This document shows positions 9,587-21,600 of a DNA stretch of 64,000 nucleotides, piece by piece. The stretch lies in contig WNYE01000053.1 of assembly GCA_021396245.1 (NCBI GenBank), positions 186,001-250,000 of the forward strand. Direction: 5' to 3'. The notes beneath the pieces are model-generated. The model was given only the letters and a program-made list of their open reading frames with translations, was not told the origin of the DNA and did not search any database. Source of the DNA: Sporothrix humicola. Taxonomy: Eukaryota > Ascomycota > Sordariomycetes > Ophiostomatales > Ophiostomataceae. The translations under genes were made by a program, and so were the position numbers. The number at the start of each line of letters is the position of its first letter. Within the stretch, counting starts at the first letter, position 1.

Positions 9587-12430
9587 CTATGCACCCCATG
9601 ACCGCGAGTCTACGCTGCCTAGCAGCAAATCGCTAATGCCCTCCCAGTGCATCTCGTGCCACATGCCTGCCTCGGCGGCGTCGGCGGCGGCCTGGAAGGG
9701 CCCGTAGTCTTCTGTTGTCGGCGCATCCAGCAGGGTTGTGGTGCTCCCGTCGGTCGGGAAGAAGCCGGCGCCCGAGCCGCTGTCGGCCGAGGCCATGCCC
9801 ATTGTGTCCATGGAGTGGTGCGAGGTGGCGATCATCATGAGCTGGCGGCTGGCGTAGTCGGCGTCGCCCGGGAGGGAGGCGGCCAGCGACATTGGCTGGG
9901 GCATCACCTGTGGCTGCTGGTTTTGAGGGTGCTGCGGCATGGCCTGCCGACTGCGGCGGATGTCTCGCTGTCCGGCTGGCCTTGGCCTTTGTCGAGTACT
10001 CCTTCTGTTTCCTCCAGCCCCACTCCCAGCACTCCCGCTGTTGGCGTACGTACTGCTGTAGTCGTTGTCATAGTACACTGGCCTTGGCACCTCTTCGACG
10101 TCATTGTCATTGTCCGAGGCGTTGGCGTCGTCTGAAGAGGGCGTCATGAGTGGCGGGATGGCAGCAGGCGAGCCGTCGGTGGCGTTGGGTGCAATTCCTT
10201 TAGTAGTAGAGTTGGCCTCTCCTGTCCTCCCAACTTCTTCACCGTCTCCCCTTCGCTTGGCGACAAAATGGCATGCCATTGCGTCCAGCTCACCAACGAC
10301 TGTCAGCCATCTTCGCATGGTACCGGGAACGACAGGATTTGCTAGGTGTTTGGCAGCTAATGTCTTGCAGCGGCTCAGTAGCTGGCGGAGGTCCTCGGAT
10401 GTAGACGGCGCATCCTTTGAAGAAGGCTCTTTTATTGGCGGTGCTGCATTGGCTTCGCAGACAAAGGCCAGGACGACAATCAGGACGGACGAGTACAGGT
10501 AGTAGACATCCATCCATGTCAGGGCATTGAACCCGCCGACTGCGTCTAGTTTTAGAAGGAGAGTGCACGACAGCCGCCCGGCTTTGATGCAGACATCGGC
10601 CATAGCCTGGACAGGCTCGGCAAGAGTTGCTCGTTTGGAGACGGCCGTGAAGCGCGACAGCAGGGCATGGCGGGAGACGAGGGCGGAGACGTAGTTGTAC
10701 TGGACATGCAGCAAAAGTAGAGGACGCTGGAAGGAGGGCGGCATGGCATCGATGAGGTCGGCAGAGAGGTGGCGGGGCAGGGTGGCGTGCCAGCGGGCCA
10801 GATCGCGAAGCACACCGGCGGCAGGTGACAGTGGCCCAGAGGGACCGGACCCCGAAACATCGACAGTGGCCGTATCTGGTAGGCTGCGACAGGCGGCGCC
10901 CAACAGGGCAACCAGCCGATTGGACCATACGACGTACTCTGGCGGGTTGTGGGCGCCCATGTCCAGAATCGTCTCGCGGGGCGCGCCGGCTAGCAAGTGT
11001 TTTGTGCTGTCAATGGCGCTGGGGCGGTCGTGGGACGAGACCTGGAGCTGCTCGAACGCATACAGGGTCCACCAGACACGTTTTCGCAGCTCGCGGGCGA
11101 CGGGTGTTGTGGTCGAAGAATTGGGAGGAGCGGCAGAAGCGGCGGGCACACCATCTGACGGCTCGACAACATCGTCTCTGTGCAGGCCAATGGCAAAGCC
11201 GATTCGGACAGCGGCGCCCGTCAGTGTCCAGCAGACGTCGCGCGAGTTGTTATTGTGGAGATGAAGGGCGGTGAGCATAAGAGCCTGGACCGAGGTCATG
11301 CTTGATGTAAACAGGACTTTGGGCAGAAGAGCTTGGGCCTGGTGCCACCAGCGGGCTTCTTGGAGGTTGTGGAGTTCGAGGGTCGGTTGTGATGGTGGGG
11401 CGTGAGGTGTCGAAGTAGAGCCAGTGGGCGTCGATGTCGTTTCTGGTTGAGACGTGGCCACGGATGCTGGTGCCACTAGCCTCCAGGCCAGCATGAGGAC
11501 ACACAGTAGAGTGCATATCCAGGCCTGGTCGGCTTCTTGTGGCCGGCGGGACCAGGCACCGAGCTGTTCGAGAAAAGTGGCTTCGTGGAGGACGGGGAAG
11601 TCGTTGTTGACGCGGTCGAAGAAGGTGCGAACAAGAAACTGGGTGACGGCCCAGCGTTCGGAGGCCGGATGACTGGGCAGCACATCGGCAAGAGACACGG
11701 GGAAGTACATCATGAGGGCGTCGAGGTCGGCATAGCCAAAGTTGTTGCCGCTGCCGTCGTCGATGCTATTGCGGCGGTTGTCGGCCGGGTTGGGACCGAA
11801 GAGGAGCATGCGGCCTGGTGTTCCGGCACTGGAGGGGGAGCCTGCGCTGCCGCCGTTTCCATTTCCGGAGCCACCAAGACCGGGGGCGGGTCCTCCGTCA
11901 CGGCCGATCCATGTCTCGAGGGCGTCCCGCAATCGGACCTGGAAGAAGAACGAGCTGGCCTGACCAATGTACTGTCCCTGGCCCTGCAGATCACGGACAA
12001 GCATCTCGTTGTCCTTTCTTGTCCTGACGAGGGTGGAGGAGGATGGGGTGTCGTCAATGTCCGGTGATGCGTCGTCACGGGAGGCGGTGGTCGCTGCTGC
12101 GGTGGCGGCGGCTGCCGGGATGACCGGAACACCCAGTTTGTTTGCCAGCTCCTTCATGCCGTCGGTACTTGCGAGGTCGGCCTCGGGCACAAAGTGTTTC
12201 ACTAGACTCTCAAGCAACATCAGCCGCTCGGCATGGGCCTCGACGCTGCCGTAGAGCCGTTGCTTACGCGGCTTCGTGACCAGACACTCGTAGCCGTATT
12301 TCTCGCAGTGGGCGCACTTGTCCTGGCCCGGGACCATGCCGCATTTCTGTTTGCGGGACTTGCATCGGTCGCAGCTCTTTTCGGTGCGCTGCCGCAGCTC
12401 CTGCGGCACGCGCCTGCTCTTTGGAGGCAT
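9587..12430 (-). CDS. Zn2Cys6 transcription factor with fungal-specific middle domain
   Basis: A 947-aa continuous ORF. The binuclear zinc cluster is at residues 20-49 (C20, C23, C30, C39, C42, C49; spacing C-x2-C-x6-C-x8-C-x2-C-x6-C) with basic residues between the second and third cysteines, followed by a KPRKQRLYGS linker and a leucine-rich heptad-like segment that may dimerise. A fungal_trans-type middle homology region is seen from about residue 250 onward, with the characteristic stretches FFDRVNNDFPVLHEATFL, GAAVRIGFAIGLHRD and RVWWTLYAFEQ. The C-terminus is Ser/Gln/Asn-rich and acidic, a plausible activation region. The role is DNA-binding regulation in the nucleus; target genes are unknown. 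The exporter and P450 at 14.9-18.6 kb are the nearest downstream candidates, by position only. No intron is needed to hold the domains together. Confidence 0.9.
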   Translation of the reverse strand: MPPKSRRVPQELRQRTEKSCDRCKSRKQKCGMVPGQDKCAHCEKYGYECLVTKPRKQRLYGSVEAHAERLMLLESLVKHFVPEADLASTDGMKELANKLGVPVIPAAAATAAATTASRDDASPDIDDTPSSSTLVRTRKDNEMLVRDLQGQGQYIGQASSFFFQVRLRDALETWIGRDGGPAPGLGGSGNGNGGSAGSPSSAGTPGRMLLFGPNPADNRRNSIDDGSGNNFGYADLDALMMYFPVSLADVLPSHPASERWAVTQFLVRTFFDRVNNDFPVLHEATFLEQLGAWSRRPQEADQAWICTLLCVLMLAWRLVAPASVATSQPETTSTPTGSTSTPHAPPSQPTLELHNLQEARWWHQAQALLPKVLFTSSMTSVQALMLTALHLHNNNSRDVCWTLTGAAVRIGFAIGLHRDDVVEPSDGVPAASAAPPNSSTTTPVARELRKRVWWTLYAFEQLQVSSHDRPSAIDSTKHLLAGAPRETILDMGAHNPPEYVVWSNRLVALLGAACRSLPDTATVDVSGSGPSGPLSPAAGVLRDLARWHATLPRHLSADLIDAMPPSFQRPLLLLHVQYNYVSALVSRHALLSRFTAVSKRATLAEPVQAMADVCIKAGRLSCTLLLKLDAVGGFNALTWMDVYYLYSSVLIVVLAFVCEANAAPPIKEPSSKDAPSTSEDLRQLLSRCKTLAAKHLANPVVPGTMRRWLTVVGELDAMACHFVAKRRGDGEEVGRTGEANSTTKGIAPNATDGSPAAIPPLMTPSSDDANASDNDNDVEEVPRPVYYDNDYSSTYANSGSAGSGAGGNRRSTRQRPRPAGQRDIRRSRQAMPQHPQNQQPQVMPQPMSLAASLPGDADYASRQLMMIATSHHSMDTMGMASADSGSGAGFFPTDGSTTTLLDAPTTEDYGPFQAAADAAEAGMWHEMHWEGISDLLLGSVDSRSWGA

Positions 12431-14930
12431 TTGTGCAAGGGAGGAGGGAGGTGTTGTGGGAGGTGTATGTTGAGAGGTTGTGGAAAGTCAACACTGACGA
12501 CGAGCATCACGAAACTTCCGATTTGAAGAGTGGATCGCCGAAGAGTGCCGGGCATACAACGGAGGAGGGGACTCCTCCCGAAGAGTGTGTCGTAATTTGT
12601 GGTTTCCACTCGGGAGACGAGAGAGGGTCAACAAATCAGTGGTAGAGAACAGACAAAAGCAGGAGCCATCCTTCAATGGCAGGCTCGTGCATGCATGGAA
12701 CATGAAGACGCTGAGAGGCAGTGTACGGAGCAGAGGCACATCGAAGGCTTGGATTGGACCCGTCTTTTTCTTTTTGGCCACTCTTCAGAAAACTATCCAA
12801 AAGGATGCCCTATCTTTCTTCTCGTCTGCACCCCGTCTGTGGGCCCGGTATCGCGTGGGCATTGTGGCTGGAAGTGGAGGAGCGTGGGCAAGTTGGGAGT
12901 ACAAAGTACATTGTTGAAAGGAGCTGCTCGTAGCCTCGACATAACGTGGAAGCGTTGACAGAGGAATCAATGGAACCAAGAACTCAAAAGGAGGGAGGGA
13001 TCGATGGGGGTCAAGCGACGACAATCGACAAGGGCAAGTGCAAGCAAGTGCGAGGCAAGTGCGAGGCAAGTGCGAGGCAAGCGCAGGTATGACAAACCAA
13101 GCTAAGCTCAAATCTACAAATCAAGAAGGCGCGACTGAGAACAAAAACCTGGGGGCGGCAAGCATGCAGCCCGCGATCCGTCAAGAAGGAAAGAGGCCAA
13201 GAGGGAAAGAGTAGACCAAAGAGACGCCAAAGACCGTGAGAGGTCGTTTAGAGGTCACTTAGAGGCGTTGTAGGTTGAGTTGGCCCCACTTAACACGCCG
13301 CCAGGGCAGGCAAAGATGGGGCTGACAGGGGCTTGTGAGTGCCTGTGACAATGCGACTGATAAGGCTAACGGCGGACAGGCACGCGAACACACACGACGA
13401 ACCGCCTGGCCCGGGCTGGCCTTGCGAGGATTCCCAGGGCCTTGGTAGGTGTCTTACGCTGAACCTCCAGCAAATTAGGATACGTTATCTCACGGCGCCT
13501 CGGCGTCTCGTCTCACGCATTCACGGAAGACTGTTGTAGCCGTGCTGACACACGTGACGCAGTGTTGCAGTCGCCATTGAAGAATACAAATCGATTTATT
13601 TTAGAGTATTTTCTTCAGCGGAAGCCAGCGGGAACGAAGAACCGTGGTGAGAAGATGAGAGAACAGTGAGAATTGAATCGGCATAGGTTCACTGGCATAA
13701 TACGACTTACAGAACTCGGTTAGCGGACGACAGCTAACGCCGACTGTGGCAAACGCCGAATTGGAGGGAAGGCCGGTAGTCGGGGGGAGAAAGAGGGGAA
13801 TACACAAGAGAAACAGCAAAGAAATCGACAAGACTGTCGGCATCCGATGCTTCTGTACGATATTGAATTCGACCATAGACCAACATCGATAGCCGAGTCT
13901 GAACGGCCCCATAAATGGATCATTCTCGTTTTTTCCTGTCATATATCTTCATCACGTCCCATCATTCTCTATCTTTATCTTTATCTTTGAATTCAAAGAT
14001 CCTTCTTCATTCCTTCTTTTGATTTTCTTCCATTTTATTCCCTATTTCTTTGGATATTGTCCTTTATCTCGTCGCCACTTTAGTCGCGTCAAGATCAGGA
14101 CGAAAACGCCCAGAGCTTATCTGTGGAGAGCCACGCTACCATCTCTTGGACGTTTTCTTGATCGCGGCTTGAATGCAGACCGCCACCACCCCGAGTCATG
14201 GCCGCTACTTTGAGCTTGTTTGCTTTGCTTTTAGTCGTATTCTAGCTACACTACAACGTATTTTGTCTGGTCTTCTGCCCCCAAACACGAATCCTTCCCA
14301 TTGCTTGTCGACTCTCTTGGTCTCTTTTGGTTACTTTCCCCCCTCCCCAGTGCCAAGACTGCAGCGATAGCTACACTGCAGCCGGTCCGGGGGACGTAGC
14401 TGTGTTTGGACGCCTTTTACGACGTCCTCTTGTATTGGTGGTTGACGGCACTCGACGGTAGTTGGGGTACGACGTATTTCGACGTGCAATCCGGAGTATT
14501 ATTGAATTGCTCTCCACGACTACTACTCTGGTACGCTCTCACAACCTTGTCTTCCCCTCATGATATGCATCTTCGGCAAGGTGATCAGCCTGCGGTATGA
14601 ACGCTGCCTACTGTCATTTGTCGCTATCTCTACGAGAGGCTGAGGCTGGGGTTTGTTGTTTGCTGTTGGCTGTTGGCTGTTGATAACCTTGCAATATTGC
14701 AACTCCGGATTGTTTATTGCTGGTGATACGCATGTCTTCCAAGTCGACTGTCACATTTATACGCACAGCATTCCATCATCTTGGAGATATAACGTCGACA
14801 GCACCCCTGCTGTCTTTTCATTCAACTTGTTGGTGGATCATCAGTCGTTGTTAATCCAGACTTGATCTTACATTCATCCTCCCCTTTTCTTCTTTGATTT
14901 TATTATTATCAAATCCGTCACCACAACAAC
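12431..14930. other. 2.5-kb divergent intergenic region
   Basis: This is the shared upstream region of the 947-aa regulator (minus) and the MFS transporter (plus). I see no gene. A five-copy 10-11-base tandem repeat lies at 13034-13086. The part just before 14931 is pyrimidine-rich and ends in CACAACAAC before the ATG, a typical fungal leader. Confidence 0.5.
13034..13086. repeat. Tandem repeat, unit GCAAGTGCGAG
   Basis: Five adjacent copies: GCAAGTGCAA, three exact GCAAGTGCGAG units, and GCAAGCGCAG. A short minisatellite in the regulator/transporter intergenic region. Confidence 0.85.
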
Positions 14931-16521
14931 ATGGACACCAAAGACATCACCAACGACTCGTCGAGTCATGACCAGCATCTCTCGCCGACAGAAAAGGCAG
15001 AGGGCCAGCCGCTCAAATGCAACAAGAATGGCATCGTCCTCGTTCCCCAGCCGAGCGATGATCCGGAGGATCCTCTGGTACGTCAAGAAATCAAATAAAA
15101 CATGTCCGCAATGTCATTTTATTTACTAACCCCCTCCTTCCCAGAACTGGAGCTTTGCCAAAAAGCATGCGGCCATGTTTATCCTGGCGCTTGAGTCGCT
15201 GCTCGTCAAGTTCTCGGCGACGCTCATTGCCCCCGGCGCCCATTCACTCGCGGCCCAGTTCCACACGGCCGCGTCCAAGGCCACCTATATTGGCTCTGCC
15301 CCCTCTATTCTCTATGCGATTGCGCCCTTTTTCTGGATCCCGCTGAGCCACCGCATTGGCCGCCGGCCCGTGCTGCTGATGAGCCAGATCATTGCGCTGG
15401 TTGCGGCCATTGGCGTGGCGCGGAGCGAGTCGTATGCCCAGGCCCTGGGCTGCCGCATGGTCATGGGATTTGGCGGCAGTGCCGGCCTGTGTATCGGACC
15501 GGCGGCTATCTCGGACATGTTTTTCTTGCACGAAAAGGGCTCTCGCATGGGTATCAATTCGATCTTGCTGGTGGTGGCGCCGTATGTTGGTGGCGTTGCC
15601 GGCGGATCCGTCCAACAAAACCCTAAGCTCGGCTGGCGATGGGCCATGTACGTGTCGGCGATCACCTATGCCGTGCAGCTGACCGGTCAGTTCCTACTCG
15701 TGCCCGAGACGATTTACGAGCGCGACGTCGTGGCCGCCGAGACGTCTGAGCAGCGCGAAGCCCATAAAAAGAACATCTGGCGCCGTCTTGGATTCCGCAC
15801 GCCGACGAACCCGACGGGCGAGACGTGGCTGCAGACATTCCGCCGTCCTTACGCCATGTTTGTCTACCCGGCAGTCGTGATTCCGTCGTTTTGGGTGTCG
15901 ACGGCCGTCATGACGGAGGTGGCCAACACGGCCGGCTTCACGCTGAATTTCGGCATCACGAGCCGGTTTCACTTCACCACGGCACAGGTTGGCTTCTGTT
16001 TTATCTCAGGTCTCATCGGCGCCTTTTCGGGCGAGTTACTGGCCGGTCCACTGTGCGATCTGCTGGTGAAGAGAACACTCAAGAAGGAAGAGGTGTGGCG
16101 CGCCGAGAAGCTGCTTATGCTCAACATCACTGGCCTTGTCACCATCACGGCCGGCCTACTCATGTACGGCATCCAGCTCCAGAGCAGCCACCACGGCGAC
16201 TGGGCGTCCCCTCTCGCTGGCATGATCCTGTTTGTTTTCGGCCAGGAAATTATTGTCACCGTTGTCATGACGTACATGACCGACTGCTACCCGGACCAAG
16301 CCGCCGAAGTTGCCATTGTCTTCCAATTCTTCTTTAACTTAATGTGTTTCCACCCGCCGTTCTACACGCCCGGCTGGATCGCCTCGGCCGGTGCCCGGAC
16401 GCCCTACATTGTCTATGCCATCATCCCGCTGGTGCTGTTCCCTGTGCTGATGGGTCCGTTTATGTGGAAGGGCGAGCAGATCCGCAGCAAGGGACCTCTG
16501 TTCCGGCTGTCTAGATCGTAG
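14931..16521 (+). CDS. MFS transporter, drug:H+ antiporter (DHA1) type
   Basis: Proposed CDS is join(14931..15077,15145..16521), 507 aa. The 67-base intron begins GTACGT, has a branch-like CTAAC and ends CCCAG. The join yields PEDPLNWSFAKKHA, the DP-x-NW-S motif that precedes the first membrane helix in many fungal DHA1 exporters. The second exon carries the RIGRRPVLL loop motif after helix 2 and about 12 hydrophobic segments in two halves separated by a central loop near EQREAHKKNIWRRLGF. Such proteins usually export small hydrophobic compounds across the plasma membrane; the substrate cannot be told here. It converges with the neighbouring P450 gene, 458 bases away, so co-function in detoxification or metabolite export is possible. 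AATAAA at 16591 lies 70 bases after the stop. Confidence 0.88.
15078..15144 (+). other. Intron of the MFS transporter gene
   Basis: Sixty-seven bases with GTACGT at the 5' end, TTACTAAC about 15 bases before the 3' end as branch site, and CCCAG at the end. Removal restores the PEDPLNWS motif in frame. Confidence 0.85.
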
Positions 16522-16979
16522 GGTAGACGAAGGAAAGAGTCAGATGGTATCAGATAGTGTCAGATAGTATTAGTATTAGTTTCCAAGTTCAATAAAGCTC
16601 GAGCTTATTTCATAGTTATTTAGTTAATCCACATTTTGAAGTCTTGTCTTTTGTATGATCATTCTTATTGTTCTTTCATTGTACATGTAGACTACTCCAT
16701 ACATCAATCATATCATACCAAGATCCCAGAGTCCAGATCCATTCCATATCCAAGGCCATCCGTGGCCAGTCATTTTGATTTTCCTCCACTGCTTTCTTTG
16801 TCTCTTACTCTCTCCTCTTCTGCTCATGGACGTGACATGCAGTTGTCATGATCGTCATTATCGACACTGGCGTTTTTGCTGTTATCTGTCTTTAACCTGT
16901 GTCGTGTATGAATAACTTTAATTGTTATTCTCAGGTGTAAACACCTCGCCATTCTTCATCACCGCCACTATCTCACACT
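16522..16979. other. Intergenic space between convergent MFS and P450 genes
   Basis: No gene. It holds the 3' UTRs of both neighbours, including AATAAA at 16591-16596 on the plus strand. Repeated AGATAGTAT/CAGATAGTGT words lie just after the MFS stop. Confidence 0.5.
16591..16596 (+). terminator. Poly(A) signal of the MFS gene
   Basis: Canonical AATAAA 70 bases downstream of the MFS stop codon in an A/T-rich context. Confidence 0.55.
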
Positions 16980-18640
16980 TCAGCGCTTGACGGGCGTCAG
17001 CTTGGTCCACAGGGGCGGCTTGTTCCACGTGTTAAAGGCCTTGACGTGTCTGAGGTCGCCCGTAATGTCCCAGATGTCGACGGCCTCGTTCTTGTCGGCG
17101 CGCTCCAGGTCAAAGTGCCACAGCAGGTTGGCCAGGATCAGGCGCAGCTCGAGGAAGGTCAAGTGGCGGCCAATGCAGCCGCGGGGACCCAGCGAGAAGG
17201 GCTGGCTGGCGTCCTTGTTCTCGTTGGCAAAGGCAGGGTCGAACCAGCGCTCAGGGATGAACTCGTCGGGGCGCTGGAAGTTGGTGGGCGAGTGCGTGGC
17301 GGCCCACGAGTAGACAGAGACGGTCGTGCCACCCGGAAGCATCTCGCCGGCAACGGTGTCGCCGCCCTCGGGGACAGTGCGGGTCAGGCCGGTGGGGATC
17401 GGCGGGAAGATGCGCAGGGCCTCGTCGATGCAGGCGTTCATGTACTCGCACTCCTGCAGATCGGTAAAGTTCATCTTCTCGGCCGACGGGAAGCGTGTGC
17501 GGATCTCGTCGGTCAGCTTCTTGTAGGCGTGGGGCGTGCGCATGAGCCACATGGTCAGACCGGCAAGCAGGGACGCCGTCGTCTCGGAGCCGGCAACAAT
17601 GAACAGGGCGCTGTTGAGGATGATCTCGTCCTGGCGGACACCGCCCTTCTCGTTGGCACGCAGAATGTAGTACAGGAAGTCGTGGTGCTCGCGGCGGAGA
17701 CCCTCCTCGATGCGCTTGAGGCACTTCTCCTTGCTGAGCTCGAGATGCTCGTACCGCTTGCGGCGCAGATCGCTGGGGATGAGGCGGACGAGGAAGTTCT
17801 GGAGCGGGCTGCCGGTTGTGGCCATGCGGCGCGTGGCCTGCTCGAAAGCACCGGCCTTGATCGTCTGCGTAATCAGAGACACCCAGGCGTGGAAGACACC
17901 GTCACGGAGACAGCCAAAGGGCTCGCCGAAGGCCATGTCGCCGATAATGTCGAAAGTGGTGAAGTTGAACCAGTCGCACATGTTGAGGCGCTCGCCCGAC
18001 TTGGCGAAGGGGGTCAGCTTCTCGATAAACAGATCGACGTAGCCGCGGATGATGCTCTCCTGCTCCAGCAGTGCCTTCTGGCTGAAGGCGTGGGCAAGAG
18101 TACGACGCTGGCGAGAGTGATTGGCGTCGTCGGCCATGGTGAGCGTGGTCGAGCCGGGAATGTCCTGGACGGAGCCGACATGGATGGCTAAACTGTTAAC
18201 AAGAGGAGCACATATTTATTCGAAATTTAGGGGGAAGTACGTACGATCCTTGTGGAACTGGGGGTGGCCCTGGCGATGGCCGTAGATGTCGCGCCAGGCC
18301 TCGGGGTCGATGAAGGAAAGCTCGTTGGGCATCAGACGCAGGATCGGGCCATACTTGAGATGCAGCTGGTGGACGTCAAACGGCCACCGGCCACGGAAGA
18401 GACCATAGATAGAGTAGATCTGGGCTGTTAGTGGGTTGTCACAACTGCGTTTGATTTTGCTAAGGACAGGAGACGCACGGGAGAGATCTTGGCCAGGAAG
18501 GGGCCTGGGAACCGCCGCAGAGGGTGGAAGTAGAGGTTGTAGATGACGGTCCACAGTGTGTAGAGGGAAACAGCGCCCAGCAGACCCAGGCTGACGACGC
18601 CCAGGTACTGCGGGATGAGCTCGAACGGAATAGCACCCAT
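16980..18640 (-). CDS. Cytochrome P450 monooxygenase
   Basis: Proposed CDS is complement(join(16980..18187,18245..18419,18479..18640)), 514 aa. Splice sites are GTGCGT..CAG and GTACGT..TAG and keep frame. Order of features: an N-terminal membrane anchor (about residues 10-35) followed by YFHPLRRFPGPFLA, the proline-rich hinge; C-helix segment DDANHSRQRRTLAHAFS; I-helix AGSETT near 311-316; ExxR (EALR) near 368-371; FIPERW; and the heme loop FSLGPRGCIGRHL with the axial Cys near 450. Length is typical of an ER-bound fungal class II P450 served by a P450 reductase. It resembles the group that includes isotrichodermin C-15 hydroxylase-like enzymes, but substrate is not predictable. Neighbours are a convergent MFS exporter and, further left, a Zn2Cys6 regulator. 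Confidence 0.9.
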
Positions 18641-21600
18641 TGTGTGCTGTCGTTCTGTGATTTGTGAATAAACAGGCGCTTTTGTTGTTTATAAAAATAT
18701 GCCGCCAACGATACTATCGTCCGGTCGTTCAGTCGTCTACTCGTCTGGTCGTATATTGGTCGTCTTGACTCTTCGTGATATTTGGCCGACTTCAACACTG
18801 GCTGAAGAAAAAAGAGAAACAAAAAAAGAAGAGAAAATCAAAGAGAGAAAGAAAGAAGGGCCTGCTCCAAATATAAACAAAGTGAAGCTAGGTAAGCTGG
18901 CCTTCTTTCTTTTTATTCCTTTCTCTTGCCCCTCTCCACGCCCCAGTCTGAGCAGTGCTTTACCCTCTTACACGTCCGATTCATGGCGCCCTATCCTCTT
19001 TCTTTCTTTCTCCTGGCCCTGTTCTGCAGCTTCGCCTCCCAGTGCCTCGCAACGTCTCGCTTTGGGACTAGCTGCCCATCTTTGCTTCTTTTCTTGGCTT
19101 CTTTCCTTGGAGATGCCTCACAGAAAACGACCTTTACGGTACTGGACGTGCCGGAGCTATGCTGCATGTCGTATCTTGTCGACCCTCTCCCTCGCCCTCC
19201 CTCACTTCTGAGCATCTCCCTCTCCACAGATGTCCACAGATGCAACTCCACAGAGAGGCGGACAGGTCCACTTACTCGTCCTGCACACCCTCCAAAACCG
19301 TCCAAAATCAAACGGGACTGCACGCTAGGCCTGGGGCTAGGGGACGGCGGGTGTCACAAAAGGCTCAGAAACGGACAAAAAGCGACATGAAAGACATGTA
19401 AGTCCAGAAAAAAAGTGTCACAGCACCCCCAAAAAATGGAGGCTGGACCTCAATGGCGTCGTTTCCCCATCCTGCTGGGTGCTCCATTGCTGCACAATTG
19501 GAGGGGATTTCTGGGGCACTGGCGCACTGGCGTCCAGCGCTTGCCGTCGCTGTGGGGCTGGTGATTAGGAAACCTTTATCCCCATTGGCGGATGGGAAAT
19601 CGTTACCCTCAGTCCCAGAATGGCGTTGAGTCCGCTGAAAATCGTGTAAGTCGCCCCTGTCAGAGTCTCGAAGTCCGCTAAACACGCTCAGAAGAATGCC
19701 AAATAGCGGTATTATTGAAAATCCCTGTGACCAATTTTTTTGGGTGTGAGACAAAGTACTTGCTTCGTTCTGTTCCTCTTCTTGTTCCTTTTTTCTTCTT
19801 TTCTTTTTATTTTCACCTGCATTTGGCTTGCATCCAACGTGGCCACTGCACCAACCGGCGAGGCCCATAGTCGATCTCTTGCATCTCATTTGTCCTCTGA
19901 GGCGGCGAACGTCGTAACCTCGTAATCCCGTTTCTTTATCAGACCTTGGACGGCCTTGAATGGTCTTGTAAACAGTATGGTCTTGAATTGGCTTGGACAC
20001 GCCTGAATAGGCTTGGAGATCCGGAGAATCTATCTGCGAGGTCGATGTCAAGTCGTCAATTTTTTGTCCCTGAGACCATTTTTTCGTGATTTCAAAAATA
20101 AGCTCATGCAGGGGTCTCCACCCACGTATCTTGTTTGGTCGTTTTCTTTCCTTTTCTTATAATCTGCATCATCTTTTCAGCTCCTCATCTTGATATGATA
20201 CTTTCACCATCTTGGTGTCCATCCCTAAGATGCAGAACAGGACGAGCAAAATGCCGTTCCGCTACTGATTCATTGTTCCCCTCAATCTTGAATCGAGATG
20301 TTGCATATACGTGCTTCTCACCACGACCAGTAAAATTCAGTACCATGCTGCTTCATATCTCTCTTGCACTTGCCCAATATGAGTTTCTCTTCTTTGCATC
20401 TCTCCCATCTCATACCTAAGCTCAGATGTGTATTTTTGTCTCCTGCAAAACCAACAGTTATGTCCAGCCCTCGTTCTTCATGGCGGGGGATCCGCTAGAT
20501 TGGGTCCGGACGGAGGATAGGCTAGCAGTTTGCCTGGGCGTGTGGGGCTACCCTTTGTAGGCGGGGAAGAAAGGCCGGGGTAAATATTGAAAGAACTCTT
20601 GAAAGTGTAGAAGTAAAGGTTGGAACTGTCACCGAGAGGCGCACATCTTCAATGATTCTCTCATAATCTCGCCCAGCTTAGGCCAGCATCTAAGCTGTGT
20701 ATATGTTTTGTAAAAGCTCGCAACTAAATCGAGAAAATTCAAACGAGTTGAACAATAAGCAGTGCGAAGTGAAGCTTTTACTTCTCAATTCAGAGACCAG
20801 ATACAAGAATCATGTTGGCAAGTTCAACTTTAACAGTCTAGCTTGTAACGTGTTAGTCCGGTTTTTGTTTTCCGTTGTCCGTTTCTCTGCAGTTGTCACG
20901 TCTGAGATGGCCGTCCTATTGACGGTGGCCGAGAGCGTATTACACGCGCGGGGAAGGACGACGGCCGGTGAAAAAACGGGCAATTACTCGCTGTGTGAAC
21001 GGAGGGGAAATAGGAATGGAAAAGACGGCATGTCTGCTGCAAGGAACAGCGCACTCAGAGGTGTGCTTGATGTAGCATCTGTCTGGGAAAGAAGTACGTG
21101 TTTGTACAAGTATTGTATTTCGGTTTCAAGTCAGCCAAATGTATTTTTCAGTCTTCATGACAGATTTACATTGTTGTTCTTTTATTCTGGTTGGCTTTGA
21201 TTTGTAACTTCGTGTGCAATCGAAGAGGTCCAGTTTGTACGGAGTATGCGGAGTATCTCTCAGTGCCTCATGGAGTTTCTCCGACCTCTGCCAAGAGTAA
21301 CTCCGTAATACTGGAGAAACGAGAGGACGAGCCAGGCCCCGCCAAAAGAAACAATAAAAGAGCATCCCTCACGGCGCAGCAAAGACCGGAACTAGCGGTC
21401 CATTGCGCTCACAAACACTGCATTAGTGTCGTCATTGGGGAAGGCGGGGCGCTGCGATCCACTTGATTTTTGGGGTGTGCTGACACTTTTTTGCAGGCAG
21501 GGGAAACGAGGAAGACATGGAGTCGACAAGGAAGCCTGGAAGAGGGGATCGAGGGGGAGAAAGGAGACGATCGAGACAATGCAAATTGGGGTGTGGTGAC

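Noticed and set aside
17046..18191. 381-aa open frame antisense to the P450
   Set aside because: The minus strand holds the ExxR and heme-loop motifs; the plus-strand frame is a shadow.
19365..20051. 228-aa minus-strand frame
   Set aside because: No ATG at its start, mixed low-complexity composition and no domain.
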